Assembly: GCA_022925895.1 (NCBI GenBank)
Contig: JAKSYS010000430.1
Coordinates: 1 to 53,512 of the forward strand
DNA: 53,512 nucleotides
Reading direction: 5' to 3'
DNA from: Fragilaria crotonensis
Taxonomy: Eukaryota; Bacillariophyta; Fragilariophyceae; Fragilariales; Fragilariaceae
The notes beneath the pieces were generated by a model, which saw only the letters and a program-made list of their open reading frames with translations, had not been told where the DNA came from and searched no databases. Below, in pieces: positions 21,878-33,600 of the stretch (position 1 is the stretch's first letter; each line of letters begins with the position of its first letter). A program made the position numbers and the translations under genes.

Positions 21878-24800
21878 TTAATGATGACCGGTAGTGATAC
21901 CTCCCTCTGCCATGGCCTTCTTCAACTCTTCGGCCAGAAGTTTGGCAGATTCAGGCAAAACCACAACACCAGTCGAGCTAATATCTCTGAAGTTCGTCTT
22001 GTACATCCACTGCAAGTGCGTCAGATGGAAAAAGTGAGTCAACAGATATCCCAGTCACTCCCCACACCTAGCTTTCAGAAACTTACATAATATGCACCAA
22101 CCTTGCATGCGTCCTGAATCAACCACGATATCAAGCACAAGATCCAAACGAAAAGGAACAGACCCATGTGATCCTGGAGACCTTCGGTGGGAATGTCATC
22201 AGGGTTAGACTCCGGCCAAACAATAGACAGGATGGATGATAGCGTAAGGGCAAAGAGTCCTCCCAACAGAAGTACGAGAGCCGGTTTGACCTGCCAAAAC
22301 CAAAAACGCCCTGTTCGAGCGCTAAAAAGGGTCAAGAAGTCCGACACCGAAACCTTCAAGTAGATAGACGTAATAACTTGGCCATATTGAATACCTCCAA
22401 TGCCAATCGAGCTCAGAAGACTGTTTGGGTTCCAGCTGTCGAGCAAGAAGTAAAGGAGCAAGAGGGAACTGATACACGACACAGCGCCTAGGACTGAGCT
22501 GACGACAAAGAGGACTGTCAGATTCCACTTGTTAGGGGTCTGACTCGCCTGTGCGTTGTCGTAGGCAATAGTAATCAGAGTTCCGTCGTTCAACAAAGTA
22601 ATCAACATCAACATGAGCACTGGCATGTGAAAGAATTCGGGCCAAGCCTCCTCTGGTGTCAAGTCAGGTGGTTGTTGATAGTCGCTAGGGTGGAAAGCAA
22701 AGATAGCAATGATGAAGAACATCAACAATTGCAATGTTGCTGAGATACGGTAGGTGATAAAGTTGCTGATGCGCTGAAAGATTTCACGAGCAATCACGAT
22801 GCCATGAATGATAGTGCTCAAACCCTCCTGAGTCAACACAATGTCAGCGGCGGCTCGGGCAGCATCAGTGGCACCAGCGACGGCGATTCCGACATCGGCG
22901 CGCTTGAGAGCTGGCGCGTCGTTGACACCGTCACCAGTCATACCAGTAGTCTGCAAAGGCAAGTACGAAATTGTTCACAGTGAGTCATACGCGTGTCAGG
23001 AAAGTGACTCAAGGTCTCAGCAAATCGACTTACGTAATGCATTTCTCGAAGGCATTCGACAATGAGGTACTTGTGCTCAGGGAAAACCTGGGCAAAACCG
23101 TCTGCGACGAGGCACAAGTCTCCGTAGTTCTCACTGAGATTCTCTGGCTTGGCCTTCGTCTCCTCATCAAGAAGGGGCAAACGTTCTGCGGTGAAGATCA
23201 TGGTACCCATCTCCAACTGCATGGCAGCATTACGAGCAATAAGCAAATGATCACCAGTAATCATCTTGACTTGAACACCGTATCGGTGTGCTTCCTCAAT
23301 GGTGTGCTTGGTATCGGGACGTGGCGGATCCAAGAAGGTCAAGAGTCCCATCATCTGCCAGACTCCGGCGTCACCCTTGGAACGAGCCACAGCCAACGAA
23401 CGGATTCCGAACTCGCCAAGACGGGCAACCTCCTTCTCGACTGCGTCACGAATTCCACTGTCAGATGGAGGCAGGAGTCCCAGGAGAACATGCGGTGCTC
23501 CCTTGGACGTCTTGAAGACCTCTCCAGTCTTCGTATTGCGAACAGTTCCCTCTGTACGCTTGATCATCGGATCGAAAGGCACGTAGTCAAGCTGCTCGTA
23601 GTCCTCCAAAAGGAAAAATCCACGCTACCAAGTGTCAAGCGATCAAGAGCATCGCGAGGAGGCTCCATCCACTTAGCAGCCATGGCCGCCATAGCCAAAA
23701 CGGAAGCTTGGGTCTCTCCATCGCAGAAAAGAGGCGTGTCGTCTTGGAGCACCATCTGGTTGAGCGTCAAAGTTCCAGTCTTATCGGAGCAGAGAATGGA
23801 CATGCCTGCCAAATCTTCAATAGCCGAAAGTTTGGCTACAATGGCACCATGCTTGACAAGATTCTTGGAACCAATGGCCAAAGTCGTAGTAGTAACGATC
23901 TCGATGGCCAAAGGAATACTTGCGACAAGGAGCACGATCGTGAAAGAGAGCGCTTCCTTGACGTCAACTCCTTCTGCGATGAGGTAGACAAAGTTGAGTG
24001 TACAGAGGACAAGCGACAAACCGACCAACACAAACATGATGGTAATAAGGATCCTTTGAAGGTGACTAATCTCGTGGTTATCCTGGAGCAAACTGGCAGT
24101 TTTTCCGAAGAATGTGTTGGCACCGGTGAACTCAACAGTAGCCTGTGACACAAGAAGCATTTCATGAGACGACGTCAAAGAAAGAAAGAAATCGCATCAA
24201 ATCGAAACTCACCTCGACTTCTCCACGGACGACGGTGGATCCCATCTTACAAGAATCTCCCTTGTAGAACGTCACAGGCAAGGACTCTCCAGTCAACGCT
24301 GCCTGATCAACGTCGATCTCGGAATGATTGACACGGCAATCGGCTGGGATGGCAGATCCACTGCCCAGCAAGACAAGGTCTCCGGGGACAATCTGAGTAG
24401 CGTCCATTTCCTTGAACTTTCCGTCGCGTTTGCAGGTGGCCAGGGGCTTGAGACTGGACTTCAAGGCAGCAATGGCGTTACCAGCCTTGGTGATCTCGTA
24501 GAAACTGATCGAGGCGTTGGCGAATTGAATGAGGAGAAGAATACCCATATCAATGTAGTTAGCAATGGCCACTTCGATGATGATGGCAATCCAAATCATG
24601 ATAGGCATCGGAGCCCAGAACTGCTTGAGGAAGATTTTCCACTTGGGTTCAACCTTCTCTGGCAATTCGTTGCGTCCGTGCTTTTCGAGGAGGATGGCAG
24701 CCTGCTCAGATGTGAGACCGACCGTGTTGAACTCGAAGCCTCCGTATTCTGGTTCGTCGACCTTGTCGAAGAATTCTTGCTCCGAGATGGCGTTCGATTC

Positions 24801-25118
24801 CTGGCGTTCCCTGGCCGTACCGTAGGCGGCAACATTCTCGGCGAGCTTCATATCATCGTAGCCAAGAACAGGAGCATTTCCGAACATGACAACGACGTCA
24901 GACGAACTCTTCTGGCGGCGGCGATTTTCATGCGATGCCACAGCTACTTCAGGATGGTGCTTGTCGACGATCATGTTAGAGATGTCAGAGAGTGTCTTGT
25001 TGCGAGGAGCTCGCGAGGTGGCAGTTCCCGACACTGCTTCCTCAGTCTCGGGGACGTTGAAGAGGGTCGAGGCGACGGTATCGCCGCCTTTCTCCTCATC
25101 AAAATCGTTGGAGCTCAT
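21878..25118 (-). CDS. plasma-membrane P-type H+-ATPase (P3A), one frameshift
   Basis: Four exons: 25118-24213, 24142-23034, 22950-22087, 22009-21878. The introns are 70, 83 and 77 nt (all GT-AG, phase 0). About 1003 aa. It pumps protons out of the cell at the cost of ATP. Motifs: actuator loop LTGES (about 276-279), phosphorylated Asp at about 422 in CSDKTGTLTLNQ, MITGDHLLIA, and the hinge MTGDGVNDAPALKRADVGIA at about 677. The membrane helices are in place (IMIWIAIIIEVAIAN, LLVASIPLAIEIV, the last cluster near the C-terminus). One base is missing in an A4 run at 23608-23611 (T4 on the coding strand); exon 2 is 1109 nt where 1110 is needed. The N-terminus is long and Ser-rich (about 100 residues before the first conserved block). 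The C-terminal tail is short (ending GGITTGHH), without the plant-type 14-3-3-binding end. Confidence 0.93.
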
Positions 25119-25769
25119 TGCGCCTTTCTGATTCCGCTCGAGGGGGATTGTGGGAAAACGTGTATCAATCGCCTATCCCTCCTTGTATGTGCAACAAGAA
25201 GTATAGTCTTCGCCATCAGGATTCGATACCAGGTACAGTACCAGGTATTAAGGTACGAGAAACCTTGTACACTATTCTTCATTCGTCGTACGTCGTATGA
25301 AAAAGATCCAACGATGGAAATTTCGACTTACTACAGGTACACATCGACTGGAAGAGTATTTGGTTATGAGCCTACGACCTTCGGATTATTGCTCCATTCA
25401 GTGCCAAAACTCCGCAAACAAAAATGCATTTTGTAATCTGGCATTCGGTGCCGTACGTCGGAATTCATACAAGTGCAACACAGCAGGTAGAATCCTTGTT
25501 GCAATGCCGGGTTCGTCATAGACCTTCCAGTCGCCCGTGTGCAAAGTAGTACAAGAGTACTGGTACCCGGTCCCCCTTCGAGCAAATCAAACTATATATA
25601 AATAAATCGACCTTGTGAAATTAAATGCCTTTTCAGTGTAATTCATGGACTCTACCTGGTATGTTCACACTGGTACTCTGAGTTCTGAGCGTCCAAATAG
25701 AGTGCTACTAGTACCGGTAGTAGTACAAGTATGAATACTCCGTACCGAAATTAGGGCGAGCAAAATACA

Positions 25770-25835
25770 TGTTTGTTCATCCCGCAACAGACATAGTGTT
25801 TGTGTTTGTTCATCCCGTAACAGACATAGTGCTTG
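25770..25835 (+). repeat. 33-nt tandem repeat, two copies
   Basis: The unit begins tgtttgttcatcccg(c/t)aac and continues agacatagtg. Copy 1 starts at 25770 and copy 2 at 25803, with two or three mismatches. Confidence 0.75.
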
Positions 25836-26058
25836 GTATGTTCCTACAAAGCGAGAAAGCGAGAGAGGCCCATAGTTTAGTCCCACAAAAAACTCAAACA
25901 GAACTAACGGGACTGTCCCATTTGCAAAATAACTGCCCGTTTACAGGGGACATTCGCAAAACAAGAGAGTTCAGGTTTTCCCAAAAACGATACTCCGAGT
26001 GCAACTTTACAGCACTTTGGCTCAGAACCAGATCGGAACCTGTTTTGAGCCTGGTTCT

Positions 26059-26085
26059 GGAGGTTCCGGAATATCGTCTTAACTG
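26059..26085 (+). repeat. 27-nt inverted repeat, left arm
   Basis: A 27-nt block starting ggaggttccggaatatcg and ending tcttaactg is present here and, perfectly reverse-complemented, at 31253-31279. The two copies are 5.2 kb apart. Each is also preceded on its outer side by an actccgag word, so the similarity may extend. It could be the terminal repeat of an old element. Confidence 0.65.
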
Positions 26086-26474
26086 CTTTTTTGCAGTTCC
26101 GTTCAGCAGTAACGGTGCGATTGTCAACCATCGGACCACGGACTTACGGAAATCAAAGTTCTTTTGATATATGAAAACCCTATACTAGCTACCGTAGTAG
26201 AGACCTCAGGACAGTCAGCCACATAGGTGTTGATTCTGTGGACCGTGGAATGGACATATTCTGATTAGTATGAATTTCGGTCAACTGTTTTGATTAGATG
26301 TCCGCCTGTTGATCCGACAGAATATATTTTATCGTTCTTCGTTTTCTTCATTAAAGTAACATTCCTACTTAGCTCAAATCCTACTTACGGGGGAAACTAT
26401 CGAAATGATATAAATGAATCGTGAATATGCGTCAGCGATAGGAATCTTGACATTCAGTTTCTTTAAGTTTTTCA

Positions 26475-26645
26475 AAGATGATTAAGAAGAATTAAGAAGA
26501 ACCAGAATTTATTAAGAAGAATTAAGAAGACCGGAAATTAATTAAGAAGAATTAAGAAGACCGGAAATTAATTAAGAAGATTTAAGAAGAATTAAGAAGA
26601 CCCAAAATTAATTAAGAAGATTTAAGAAGAATTAAGAAGACTGAA
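26475..26645 (+). repeat. TTAAGAAG(A) minisatellite array 1
   Basis: At least ten copies of attaagaaga/tttaagaaga are grouped in pairs (attaagaagaattaagaaga), separated by short linkers such as ccggaaatta, cccaaaatta and ctgaaaatgt. It is the same family as the array at 30618-30880. It is not a CRISPR array: spacers are not unique and repeats are too short. Confidence 0.85.
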
Positions 26646-26673
26646 AATGTCTGAAGTAGTTTTAGGGATGTCC

Positions 26674-27360
26674 GATCAGAAAGAGTTCTGTGCGTAGAAT
26701 GATGAGTACACGTGTACCAGGCTCGTTTTCTTCGATGGAAGAACAAAGGGCATTCTACTACCTAAATACGGGTAATAGCTTAGTAGTTGGTGACATTTCA
26801 CCTAGAATTGACAAAACATTTTTCATACACCATTCAAGAGTCAGTTGATTATCGATTTATTATCACGGCGTATTCACCGCCTGAATCACGATAGGATCAG
26901 TAAGGATTGGGTTCTATCGCACTCCACACTCAACACTTCAACAGCACGCATTTATGCGTATATCTACCTCCTACGGAGCATACGGAGCGGGTGTGCTGGG
27001 TGCTGGACTATGAATATGCATACAGTAGTCCAAGCACTTGTTATGTACAAGTAGTACTCCAGTACTACGAGTAGTGCTGCAGTACTGTAGGTTTGTCGGC
27101 TGTTGCAGTACAAGTACCTGGTACTACCTTGTACTTGTACCCCGGTAGACTGTGACTACTGCAGAAGGCAACACGGTATTCGGAGTTCCAGTGACTGTAC
27201 CACAGTAGCATGGTGTCCAATACACGGCAGGTTAGTAGTGGCTAAAAGTGACCTTGGATGGACTACAATGGGAAAGAAGACCAAGACTGGAAACCATGGC
27301 AGCAGGGTCTCTAAGGTACCATAGCCATGGTACCTAGAAGGATTTGGGATGTGAAGGATA
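26674..27360 (+). repeat. long inverted repeat, left arm
   Basis: 687 nt, matching the reverse complement of 35275-36086 in the block order given for the whole element. It lacks the MITE carried by the other arm, so it shows the pre-insertion state (ggatggactacaatgggaaa). It contains the short inverted word ggtgacatttcacctagaat at about 26800. Confidence 0.75.
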
Positions 27361-28118
27361 CTAAGGTTATATTGCTGCTGCACACTTCAGTTGGAAGAGA
27401 AATCAAGTCTTATTAATAGTACCTTACAAGGAACACCCTTTTGCATTTACTGGGGACCGTATTTGGAGCACTGATTGAGTATTTTTGCAATTGCCTATTG
27501 CTGAAGAATGCTAGGCATCATGAATTTTTAATGTGTTTAAAAGATAGCAACATGAAAACCAGGAAACAATGGAGGCTATGTACTACTACAGCTGCTGCTG
27601 TACTTGAACACAGTTCTGCCAATGAAAGTTCAAGATATAGGTTATTTATATGTACAATTCTTATATCTTGTCAAACAGTTCACATTTAACAACAACACCA
27701 AAATTGACAAATATGCTGTCCCATGCATGCATGACTTCACCACTTGCATGACAAGCAAGTGAATGGCTCATGTCTGATTTGCAGTTTGGAGTATTCATTG
27801 GATGCAAGATACCCTGGAGATTAAGTTGCTCATAATGAACCAAATTTGTGTCTGAAAATGAATGCTTCATTCAACTGAGGGGTGCTTTTGGTTATCGGCG
27901 CTTGCAATCTCACACAATTATTTCAAGTACGTTGAGCTGCCGCTGAACCGGTACTACTATGTGATGATCAGATACATCATAGCAAACTGCAACTGCAGTT
28001 TAAGATTGCTCATTTCACTCAGTTTACAGCTTGTGTTCAACTATCTTTACCTTTTCAACCATTGAAATGCACTCATTTTTCTGGAAACATGGTGAACAAG
28101 GAACTTGAACTGTTGCAA

Positions 28119-28470
28119 TTAAGCCCAAAAGAGCAACAAGGCAATGCTGGATCTATTAAAGTATTTTGTATCCTTGGCATCATATTTCTTTGTCAATCTT
28201 CTAGTCTCTTCCCCTAGTAGTTTCAGAGTAGTGAAACGAACAAACACGAAACTATTTATGGGGTTTTCAGTACTTGACAACCACACTGATGTTTCATACT
28301 GGCTGCCGGTAGTCAATCCAACTGGCATTTTCACTGGTTTTTCAAGTGCTTTTTCAATTATATCACCTGGTTTTAAAAGTCATTGTGGCTTTATTATTAA
28401 ACCTGGAACTTCTTCTTGGGTGACAAGTGGTTTTGTGAAGCCTTTGTATTGGAGTGCCTGCTGCTAAATA
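28119..28470 (-). pseudogene. decayed coding segment, unknown family
   Basis: On the minus strand, one frame reads ALQYKGFTKPLVTQEEVPGL into a TGA and, after a small shift, LLKPGDIIEKALEKPV, MPVGLTTGSQYETSVWL and FVRFTTLKLLGEETRR to a stop. The residue pattern and continuous amphipathic text look like former coding sequence broken by one stop or indel. No family is recognised; it may belong to the surrounding mobile DNA. Confidence 0.3.
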
Positions 28471-30617
28471 AGTACTTCAGTACTGAAGTTCCATTCAATG
28501 ACAAGAAGTGTAATACGATGAGATTCATTACTAAATAAAAGAATTATTCACAAAATAACACCGTAGTGGTATCGATTAACTAAGGACTAGCTATAAGGAA
28601 GGTTGTAAAGTTAGTGACTATCATCAATTTGATGTGGTTTTTGATATTCTATACCACTTGGTGGTACCAAAAGTGGTGGTATTTTCCATTTACTACCTTA
28701 TATCAAAATACCACCACTATACCACTTCCACAAGGATGATCCCTCTTCTTCATGAGTTCTCCTTTACCAGGTGCTCTAGTAGTAGTGAGTACTTCAGTGC
28801 CCACTCCACAATACTCCAATACCGCTTGCAAGTAGTATTCAGTACTCCAGAGAATTTTCCTGATCTCACTGTCAGCTATCATGTCTACTACACTTCAAAA
28901 CTAACTACCAGGTACTTCCAACTTCAAACCTGCATGGCCTTTTGCATTAAAAATCAACTATGATTATGTCTGGACTTGTCACAAACAAGAAGGACTACTC
29001 TTTTGGTAAAACATGTGGAAGGCATGAATTTCATACACCCATATGGTGGCTGGATTAACAAAGGCAACTCAGAGACACTTATACTGCAACCATATGTTTT
29101 AGAGCACATATCCCCTGCTCCTTAACAGAGAGAACATACAAGTACAAAATAGTTTTTTAGGTAGTCGGACCAGTATCTGTATGCCAGCAAGCAACACACA
29201 GCATCAAGGATTGTTTTAAGGGGTTATGTGTGGAAATCATGATTATTAGGCTCAAGATGCTGGATTCACAAAGGGTTGTGTGAAAGTGGTGAGGCTATTG
29301 ATGGCAACTCAGAGGCACTGATGACAATACAACCAAATATTTCATAAGCGTATATCCGCTGGTGCTGCAATTCAACAGAGAGCAGGAGGCACACAACATG
29401 TTTTTCTAGGTACTGGTGGGACCAGCAATGTACCTGAGCCAACATGATTTGCATGTTGTTATGGTGAATTGCTGTAGCATGGCTCCAAATCAATGCACCA
29501 CAGGGAATGGCTCACTGACATTTGCATTAGTCTCAGAGAAACACATTAAAAAAATCTAAAAAATCTGAAAGTATCCACACACCTAATTGAGAAGGAGCGA
29601 GCACACAATCGACAGAACTTAATAGGATCAGGTGATATTTTCACACAGAACAAATCAGCAGGAGATGGGTGGAGGGCTGCAGGTGAAATTACCATAAAGG
29701 AAACCCTCATCAAAACAGTCATTTTCAAGAGAATAGCTGCTGGTAAGTATGATTGATTCTGGAATCCTCTTTGTTTGAACACTGGCTGGTTCTTGGTAGG
29801 CAGGAGGTTGCCTCAAACATGATTGAGCTTTGAAAACATGTATGAAACATAAACACCAGATTGGTGTTAGATTTCTCAGGTATGTGAAAAATGAAGACCA
29901 TAGTGGTGTGAGGTCTACCAGGAAAGCATAATAGGGTAGTGTCTTAACAATTAAATGTATTGTGTGGAATGTGCAGGAAATTCTTGTTATCTTAAGTGAA
30001 ATGCTTAACTGGCTCTCACCTTTGATTGATTATGACTTAGAATGTAATGTAAAGAAACAAATAATTCATAATCCTGCAAAAGCTGAGGAAGGGCATCGAG
30101 TTAAAGGAGGGTAAATAAAGAACTATTCTAATAGGAGTAATTCGGCTACGACTTGTATCATAGCTAGTAGTAGAGGGAGTACAACAGAGCAGTTTCATAG
30201 TACTCGCACACGCGAACCCCAAAATTCACCACACTCTACGCACGGGGTGGCATTTTAATTGGTATCAAAAGTGAGAATGAGAAAAGTGCAAGCACTACGT
30301 GCTGAAGTACACGTGTAAGTTGGACCACATTCTCCAACCCACTCCGTACAGTACATTAAACACGGTCTGCTGTACTTGAGCTTCCCCCAGGTAATAAATG
30401 TCGTGCTTGCACGAACGCCGTGCTCCTGTACGAATTGTGAGCACTCTTGTACTGTTCCATACGCGATGAGGATGAAGATTGCTGGCTACTGTGCAGTCAG
30501 TCACAGAAAGGGCGTACGTACGGTTCGTTTAGCCTTTTCTACCTTGCAAACTGCGAACCGGTTGTGTCACGGAAGATTTCAGGAGATTGACAAATGCCAT
30601 GGGAGATATCAAGACTG

Positions 30618-30880
30618 AAAATGTCTTGAGAACGTTTAAGTAGAATTAAGAAGACTGAAAATGTCTTAAGAAAGTTTAAGAAGAATTAAGAAGACTGAAA
30701 ATCTTAAGAAAGTTTAAGAAGAATTAAGAAGATCAAAAATATCTTAAGAAAGTTTAAGAAGAATTAAGAAGATGGAAAATATCTTAAGAAAGTTTAAGAA
30801 AATTAAGAAGATCAAAATATCTTAAGAAAGTTTAAAAGGTCGGAAATTACTTAAGAAGATTTAAGAAGGTCAAGGAAAAA
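30618..30880 (+). repeat. TTAAGAAG minisatellite array 2
   Basis: About six units of roughly 40 nt: gactgaaaatgtcttaagaa followed by agtttaagaagaattaagaa. Units drift towards the right (gatcaaaatatc, ggtcggaaattac). The core and the linker gactgaaaatgtct match the end of array 1 at 26475-26645, in the same orientation. Confidence 0.85.
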
Positions 30881-31252
30881 ATCAGAATCGATATCAAAGA
30901 TTCCATTGAAAACTTCAGTATCTAAATGTTTCCATGAAGCAATCCGTGAAGATTTTGAAGTCTATGTTCGGATCGTGACCAATCCAGAAACTATAATAAG
31001 ATATCTGAGCATGCTTCCACGCGAAATGTCAGAGACACGTTAAATGTTATATAGTAGCAATCTACCTTTTGGTATCATTAAGTACGAAGTGACATCGTCT
31101 AACGAAAGTGTTTTTGAGATTTCCTAAGCGGAGGAGTACTCGAGTACTGTACGGTATTACAGTACTCGTACTCGGAGTGGTTTCTTTTGCGATGGAATTC
31201 GGAATGACTGCCAATGGAAGATTGATCTCATGTTCAATATTCCGTTATTAGA

Positions 31253-31279
31253 CAGTTAAGACGATATTCCGGAACCTCC
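31253..31279 (-). repeat. 27-nt inverted repeat, right arm
   Basis: Exact reverse complement of 26059-26085. It lies about 400 nt beyond array 2, just as the left arm lies about 400 nt before array 1. Confidence 0.65.
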
Positions 31280-31868
31280 TGGTACTCGGAGTCATCTAAA
31301 GATAGCAGTACTAATACTTAAGTACTTGCTACTGTAGCTAGCTAGTACTCGGAGTATTTGTGCTTGTTCACTCCGAGCTCCGAGCACAGAACAGATTGCT
31401 GTACTGAACTCCAGTACTTGTTTTCTGGAGTAGTCGAGTATTGGAAATACCGGTACTCGAGTACTTGTACCAGTCAACTTAACAGAGATACGACTAGATC
31501 TACCGGTAGTAGAGAGACGACAACTTGTACTGGAGTGAAGGGAGCACAATGCCTATGTACTGCACGGCTACATGTGGCTTGCATCATATTTCTCTCCTAA
31601 TGCACACTCCAATACCAGTATGACATACATTTAGTGCTTTTTGCCACCGAAGTGGTATTTTCCATTCTGGTCAGTATGTGTGTACAGGATACGACCTCCA
31701 GTGCGGCGGTTCCCGTGCGTCGGGTTTTTCACAGTACATGATTTCCATATCACATAGCCCTTGGTACAAAATGTACAGTACCAGAATATCCACTTCACAC
31801 TCTCCAATTTTGATGCTTCATGTACTTCCTGCCGCATCCCACGTGTTGGGGGAAGCTCCTGAATACAT

Positions 31869-33090
31869 TCACATCATTGCTATTGTTTGTCTTATGGTCA
31901 AAATAGAGTTTAAGCAATGAGGATAACACATTGCACAGTTCTTAACTGGAGTACCAGAGGCTGTCCTGCAACACACAGGAGACCTTGGATTCACAGACCT
32001 TGCAACCGATGTCATCTCCGCTGATTGCCCAAAAAGGTCGAAATCGATGCTTTGCAACTGCATTGACGCCCCAATTATGCCCTCTTGAACTTTACACTTG
32101 TCAAGTTTCTCTGTCCACTCAGCGCCTATCATGCATCATTTAATTTCATCCAGACTTCCTTCAACAACAAAATCCTGAACTTCATACGACATGCCAGACA
32201 TTTGCCATTCGGAGATGACACGATGACTACCATGTCGCCCGGTTTTGATACAACAGTCAAGGTCCCTACCACGGGAGAAAGCTTAGAGAACTGATCTCTT
32301 CAATTGCTACGTGATGCGTTGCTTCCGACCGTCAAAGCACCGAATGATTATGCAGCCTGAGAAGCCTTCGATGAGACATCTCCATGGTTATGACATGGAA
32401 AGGACAACGCGCGAACTCAATTTTTCAACGAAGTACAATGACGGAAGCAGCACTTGCCAAAGGCGGAGCATTGTATTCTTTTGTATTGCCAAGGAATCAA
32501 CATTTCTTTCCTGTCACCACAGCCGGAACCCGACCCTTTCATTGTTGTGTTGTAGTAGCCACCAGTCAATCTATCATCAGTGGGATGCAACGCAAGCATC
32601 ACTTTGTGATCGTGCAGGCTGCTTCAACGCGCCCCTGGCTGTACCATTTATCTTAAAACTGTTTAGCAACCTCCTCAACTTTATCTTGCCAAACAATTGA
32701 TTTCAAGTTCATGGGCACACCTGCAATCCGCAATGCTGAGCCGCGTATTAGAAACTTCAACATGGTTGCACCCTTCTGAGCAAAAGGCACTGGCTGCTCG
32801 GGACATCCTTTGCTGATTTTTCACCACATTCACCAGAAGAATCTTGTCATCTGGCAACAATCTGACAGGACAGAGCTGACCTTTCCCTGATCACTGCGAC
32901 CAAAACTCCGTGCATTGGGGTTTGTGCGTATGCATCCGGTCATCTCTGGCATCGCGCCTTCTCTGGTGCACATTCTTCTCCCAGCATCAAGAGATCCGAC
33001 ACGGTGCTTGTAGCTGCTCAGTATTGTTGCAAACGGCAAGGGAAGGGTGCCATGGTCACTCAAGTTGCAACACAACAAAGAAGATTGACA
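31869..33090 (-). pseudogene. G/C-richer decayed coding region, unknown family
   Basis: This stretch is visibly richer in G/C than its surroundings and shows protein-like text on the minus strand in pieces. The pieces are LLVNVVKNQQRMSRAASAF (about 32.8 kb), FLIRGSALRIAGVPMNLKSI and VWQDKVEEVAKQF (about 32.7 kb), HPTDDRLTGGYYNTTMKG (32.55 kb), and EWTEKLDKCKVQEGIIGASM with LQSIDFDLFGQSAEMTSVAR (32.0-32.13 kb). Several frame changes and stops separate them. I cannot place the family. It may be a decayed host gene or an element-borne gene. It is flanked by ttttgccacc (31638) and ggtggcaaa (33346) words. Confidence 0.3.
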
Positions 33091-33319
33091 GTTCTGTACT
33101 CGGAGTGTTATCGAACTTCGAACCGGGTACTTGTACCGTAACACGTACAATTACTACTTGGAACTACTAGGAATACGATTGCAATTTTCATTCAAAACCT
33201 GGCGCGGACCTTCCTTCTCCCGGTGCACGGAAACCGCCGCACTGGAGCTGGTAGGTCTGTAGACACTTGTAGATACGGTGCCTCTGGTTACAGTATCGTT
33301 CAAAGTCTTCCCAGTTATT

Positions 33320-33600
33320 TTTGCCACCCTGGTGGCACGTAGGGTGGCAAATTTTTTACGTGAACAGTGCGTTGTTTTGCCACTCGATCCGTGTTTTTGC
33401 CACTCGAATTAGTCGATCGCGAATACGGGACTCCGATGCAAAAAAAATGGGGTGTGCAGGACGCACGGCATTGCGCAGTCCCAGAAGATATTGCTGGTCA
33501 TGCCCCCTACATTACCCAGTATATTCGTTTTGCCACCCACCGGAGTGCGGCTGCGACTCTTCAGTATTGTTGTTTTGCCACCGAGTCATTGCACTCGATT
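33320..33600 (+). repeat. recurrent TTTTGCCAC words
   Basis: ttttgccac(c/t) occurs four to five times (about 33319, 33374, 33393, 33529, 33571), plus inverted ggtggcaaa at about 33346. The same word occurs at 31637 and inverted at 39283. Function unknown; these may be ends of small element copies. Confidence 0.5.

Larger units (their letters stand above)
25119..26673. other. start of the gene desert, repeat-rich
   Basis: No gene is supported. The stretch includes GTAC words (25230-25250, 25545-25570, 25700-25745), a 33-nt tandem repeat (25770-25835), one arm of a 27-nt inverted repeat (26059-26085), and the first TTAAGAAG array (26475-26645). Base composition becomes visibly A/T-richer from about 26.2 kb. 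The ATPase promoter is expected just above 25118. Confidence 0.5.

Noticed and set aside
23708-25436. Long plus-strand frames opposite the H+-ATPase (up to 370 codons)
   Set aside because: They are antisense shadows of a strongly conserved coding region; their length comes from codon bias.
26475-26645. Possible CRISPR array
   Set aside because: The repeats are 8-20 nt, spacers are not unique, there are no cas genes, and the genome is eukaryotic. It is a minisatellite.
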